A stretch of DNA of 21,955 nt from Solobacterium sp. (GTDB lineage: Bacteria > Bacillota_I > Bacilli_A > Erysipelotrichales > Erysipelotrichaceae), in contig JAFWEA010000353.1 of assembly GCA_017543005.1 (NCBI GenBank), forward strand, positions 1 through 21,955, read 5' to 3'. The notes beneath the pieces were generated by a model that was not told the DNA's origin, searched no databases, and saw nothing but the letters and a program-made list of their open reading frames with translations. Below, piece by piece: positions 21,196-21,955 of the stretch. The position numbers were made by a program, and so were the translations under genes. Position 1 is the stretch's first letter. Each line of letters begins with the position of its first letter.

Positions 21196-21932
21196 TGAAA
21201 CAAACAGCAGCATTTTTTGACATAGACGGAACCATCTACCGGGAAGGACTCATCACCGAGGTCTTCAAGAAGCTGGTTACCCATGAAATCATCGACAGCC
21301 GGCGCTGGTACGATGATGTCCGGCCTGCCTACCAGGCCTGGGACCGCCGGCAGGGAGAATATGATGATTATCTTTCCCGCATGGTGGACATTTTCAAGGA
21401 AGCCACGATCGGTATTTCCCGGGAACATATCGATCATATTGCCCGGCTGGTGATCCGCCAGAAGGGCGAGAGGGTCTATCTGTTCACCCGCCGGGAAATC
21501 GAGAAGCACCGGGCGGCCGGCCACCGGCTGATTGCGATCAGCGGTTCACCGGATGCCCTGGTCCGCGAAATGGCGGCCAAATACGGCTTCGATGACTGGC
21601 GCGGCACGATTTACCATACCGACGCAGCCGGCCTGTATACCGGCGAAATCACGCCGATGTGGGACAGCCGCTCCAAGGAGAAGGCCCTGTTTGAACTGGC
21701 TGAGCAGTATGATCTGGACCTGTCCGCTTCGTATTCTTACGGGGATACCAACGGCGACCTGACCATGTTCCGGCATACCGGCCATCCGTGCGCAATCAAC
21801 CCGACCCGTGAACTGCTCGAAAACATCCGGAAGGACGAAGAACTGTGCCGCCGGATGCGGGTCATTGTCGAGCGGAAAAACGTCATCTACAGCCTTGATA
21901 TCAATCATCTGGACCTGGTGGACAATGACTGA
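21195..21932 (+). CDS. HAD-IB family phosphatase (SerB-like)
   Basis: The 245-residue protein has all HAD motifs: FFDIDGT with nucleophile Asp9 and acid/base Asp11, ISGS with Ser116, Lys161 or Lys163 as the motif III lysine, and GDTNGD with Asp184 and Asp188 for Mg2+ binding. The helical cap between motifs I and II (about 20-105) and the SYGDTNGDLTMF spacing match the phosphoserine phosphatase-like HAD-IB group. The substrate is not defined; phosphoserine phosphatase is only one possibility. The start overlaps the UPF0210 stop by one base, so the gene is translationally coupled. A further ATG overlaps its end. Confidence 0.9.
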   Translation: MKQTAAFFDIDGTIYREGLITEVFKKLVTHEIIDSRRWYDDVRPAYQAWDRRQGEYDDYLSRMVDIFKEATIGISREHIDHIARLVIRQKGERVYLFTRREIEKHRAAGHRLIAISGSPDALVREMAAKYGFDDWRGTIYHTDAAGLYTGEITPMWDSRSKEKALFELAEQYDLDLSASYSYGDTNGDLTMFRHTGHPCAINPTRELLENIRKDEELCRRMRVIVERKNVIYSLDINHLDLVDND

Positions 21933-21955
21933 GGAAGAACTGGAAAAACTTGGCG
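21925..21955 (+). CDS. Start of a downstream gene, cut by window edge
   Basis: An ATG at 21925 overlaps the end of the phosphatase gene by eight bases and reads MTEEELEKLG to the window edge. GGTGG lies a few bases upstream. Short overlaps of this type are typical of the operon, so this is probably its next gene. Nothing can be said about function. Confidence 0.5.
   Translation, partial: MTEEELEKLG

Noticed and set aside
19474..21213. 579-codon open frame on the minus strand opposite the ACT/UPF0210 genes
   Set aside because: It mirrors well-recognised plus-strand genes, has no ribosome binding site or family resemblance, and its His/Asp/Arg-rich composition is typical of the complement of GC-rich coding DNA.

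Overview
This window is a stretch of a moderately GC-rich Bacillota (Firmicutes) chromosome. The evidence is an uninterrupted S10-spc-alpha ribosomal protein supercluster, a short zinc-ribbon S14, a Gram-positive-type Cys4 adenylate kinase, strong AAGGAGG-type ribosome binding sites, and lipoproteins and a VanY-type peptidase suited to a Gram-positive envelope. The absence of rpmD (L30), map and rpsD from the cluster, together with the base composition, makes an Erysipelotrichia-like bacterium a reasonable but unproven guess.

Layout. Positions 2-808 hold the C-terminal part of a bacterial tyrosine kinase for exopolysaccharide synthesis, cut by the window edge. It converges on a minus-strand lipoprotein (844-2220) with a beta-helical carbohydrate-binding domain, and one perfect bidirectional terminator lies between them. 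A VanY-like M15 peptidase (2372-3163) follows divergently; it lacks the family's catalytic glutamate. Next is an M20 amidohydrolase (3267-4337). These genes belong to cell-envelope or accessory metabolism.

Positions 4464-18379 hold one very long ribosomal transcription unit: promoter, structured leader, rpsJ-rplC-rplD-rplW-rplB-rpsS-rplV-rpsC-rplP-rpmC-rpsQ-rplN-rplX-rplE-rpsZ(S14)-rpsH-rplF-rplR-rpsE-rplO-secY-adk-infA-rpmJ-rpsM-rpsK-rpoA-rplQ, then a strong terminator. Intergenic gaps are mostly 2-28 bases, with several TAATG overlaps. The exceptions are the 64-base gaps before rplB and before infA, each with an inverted repeat, and a 40-base gap before rpmJ. The unit makes ribosomal subunits, the Sec translocon core, IF-1, adenylate kinase and the RNA polymerase alpha subunit together.

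Positions 18378-21955 hold a second unit. Its promoter has the -35 hexamer inside the rplQ terminator T-tract and a -10 so close to the first ATG that the mRNA is probably leaderless. It encodes an unrecognised lipoprotein, an ACT-domain protein (UPF0237), its usual partner UPF0210/DUF711, a SerB-like HAD phosphatase and the first codons of another gene. The junctions are tight or overlapping.

Most of the window is conserved housekeeping sequence. The points worth attention are the Glu-to-Ala change in the VanY-like protein, the S10 leader with two mutually exclusive folds, the hairpin plus codon-atypical infA where map is usually found, and the leaderless-looking start of the last operon. 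I see no CRISPR array, insertion sequence, tRNA or rRNA gene.
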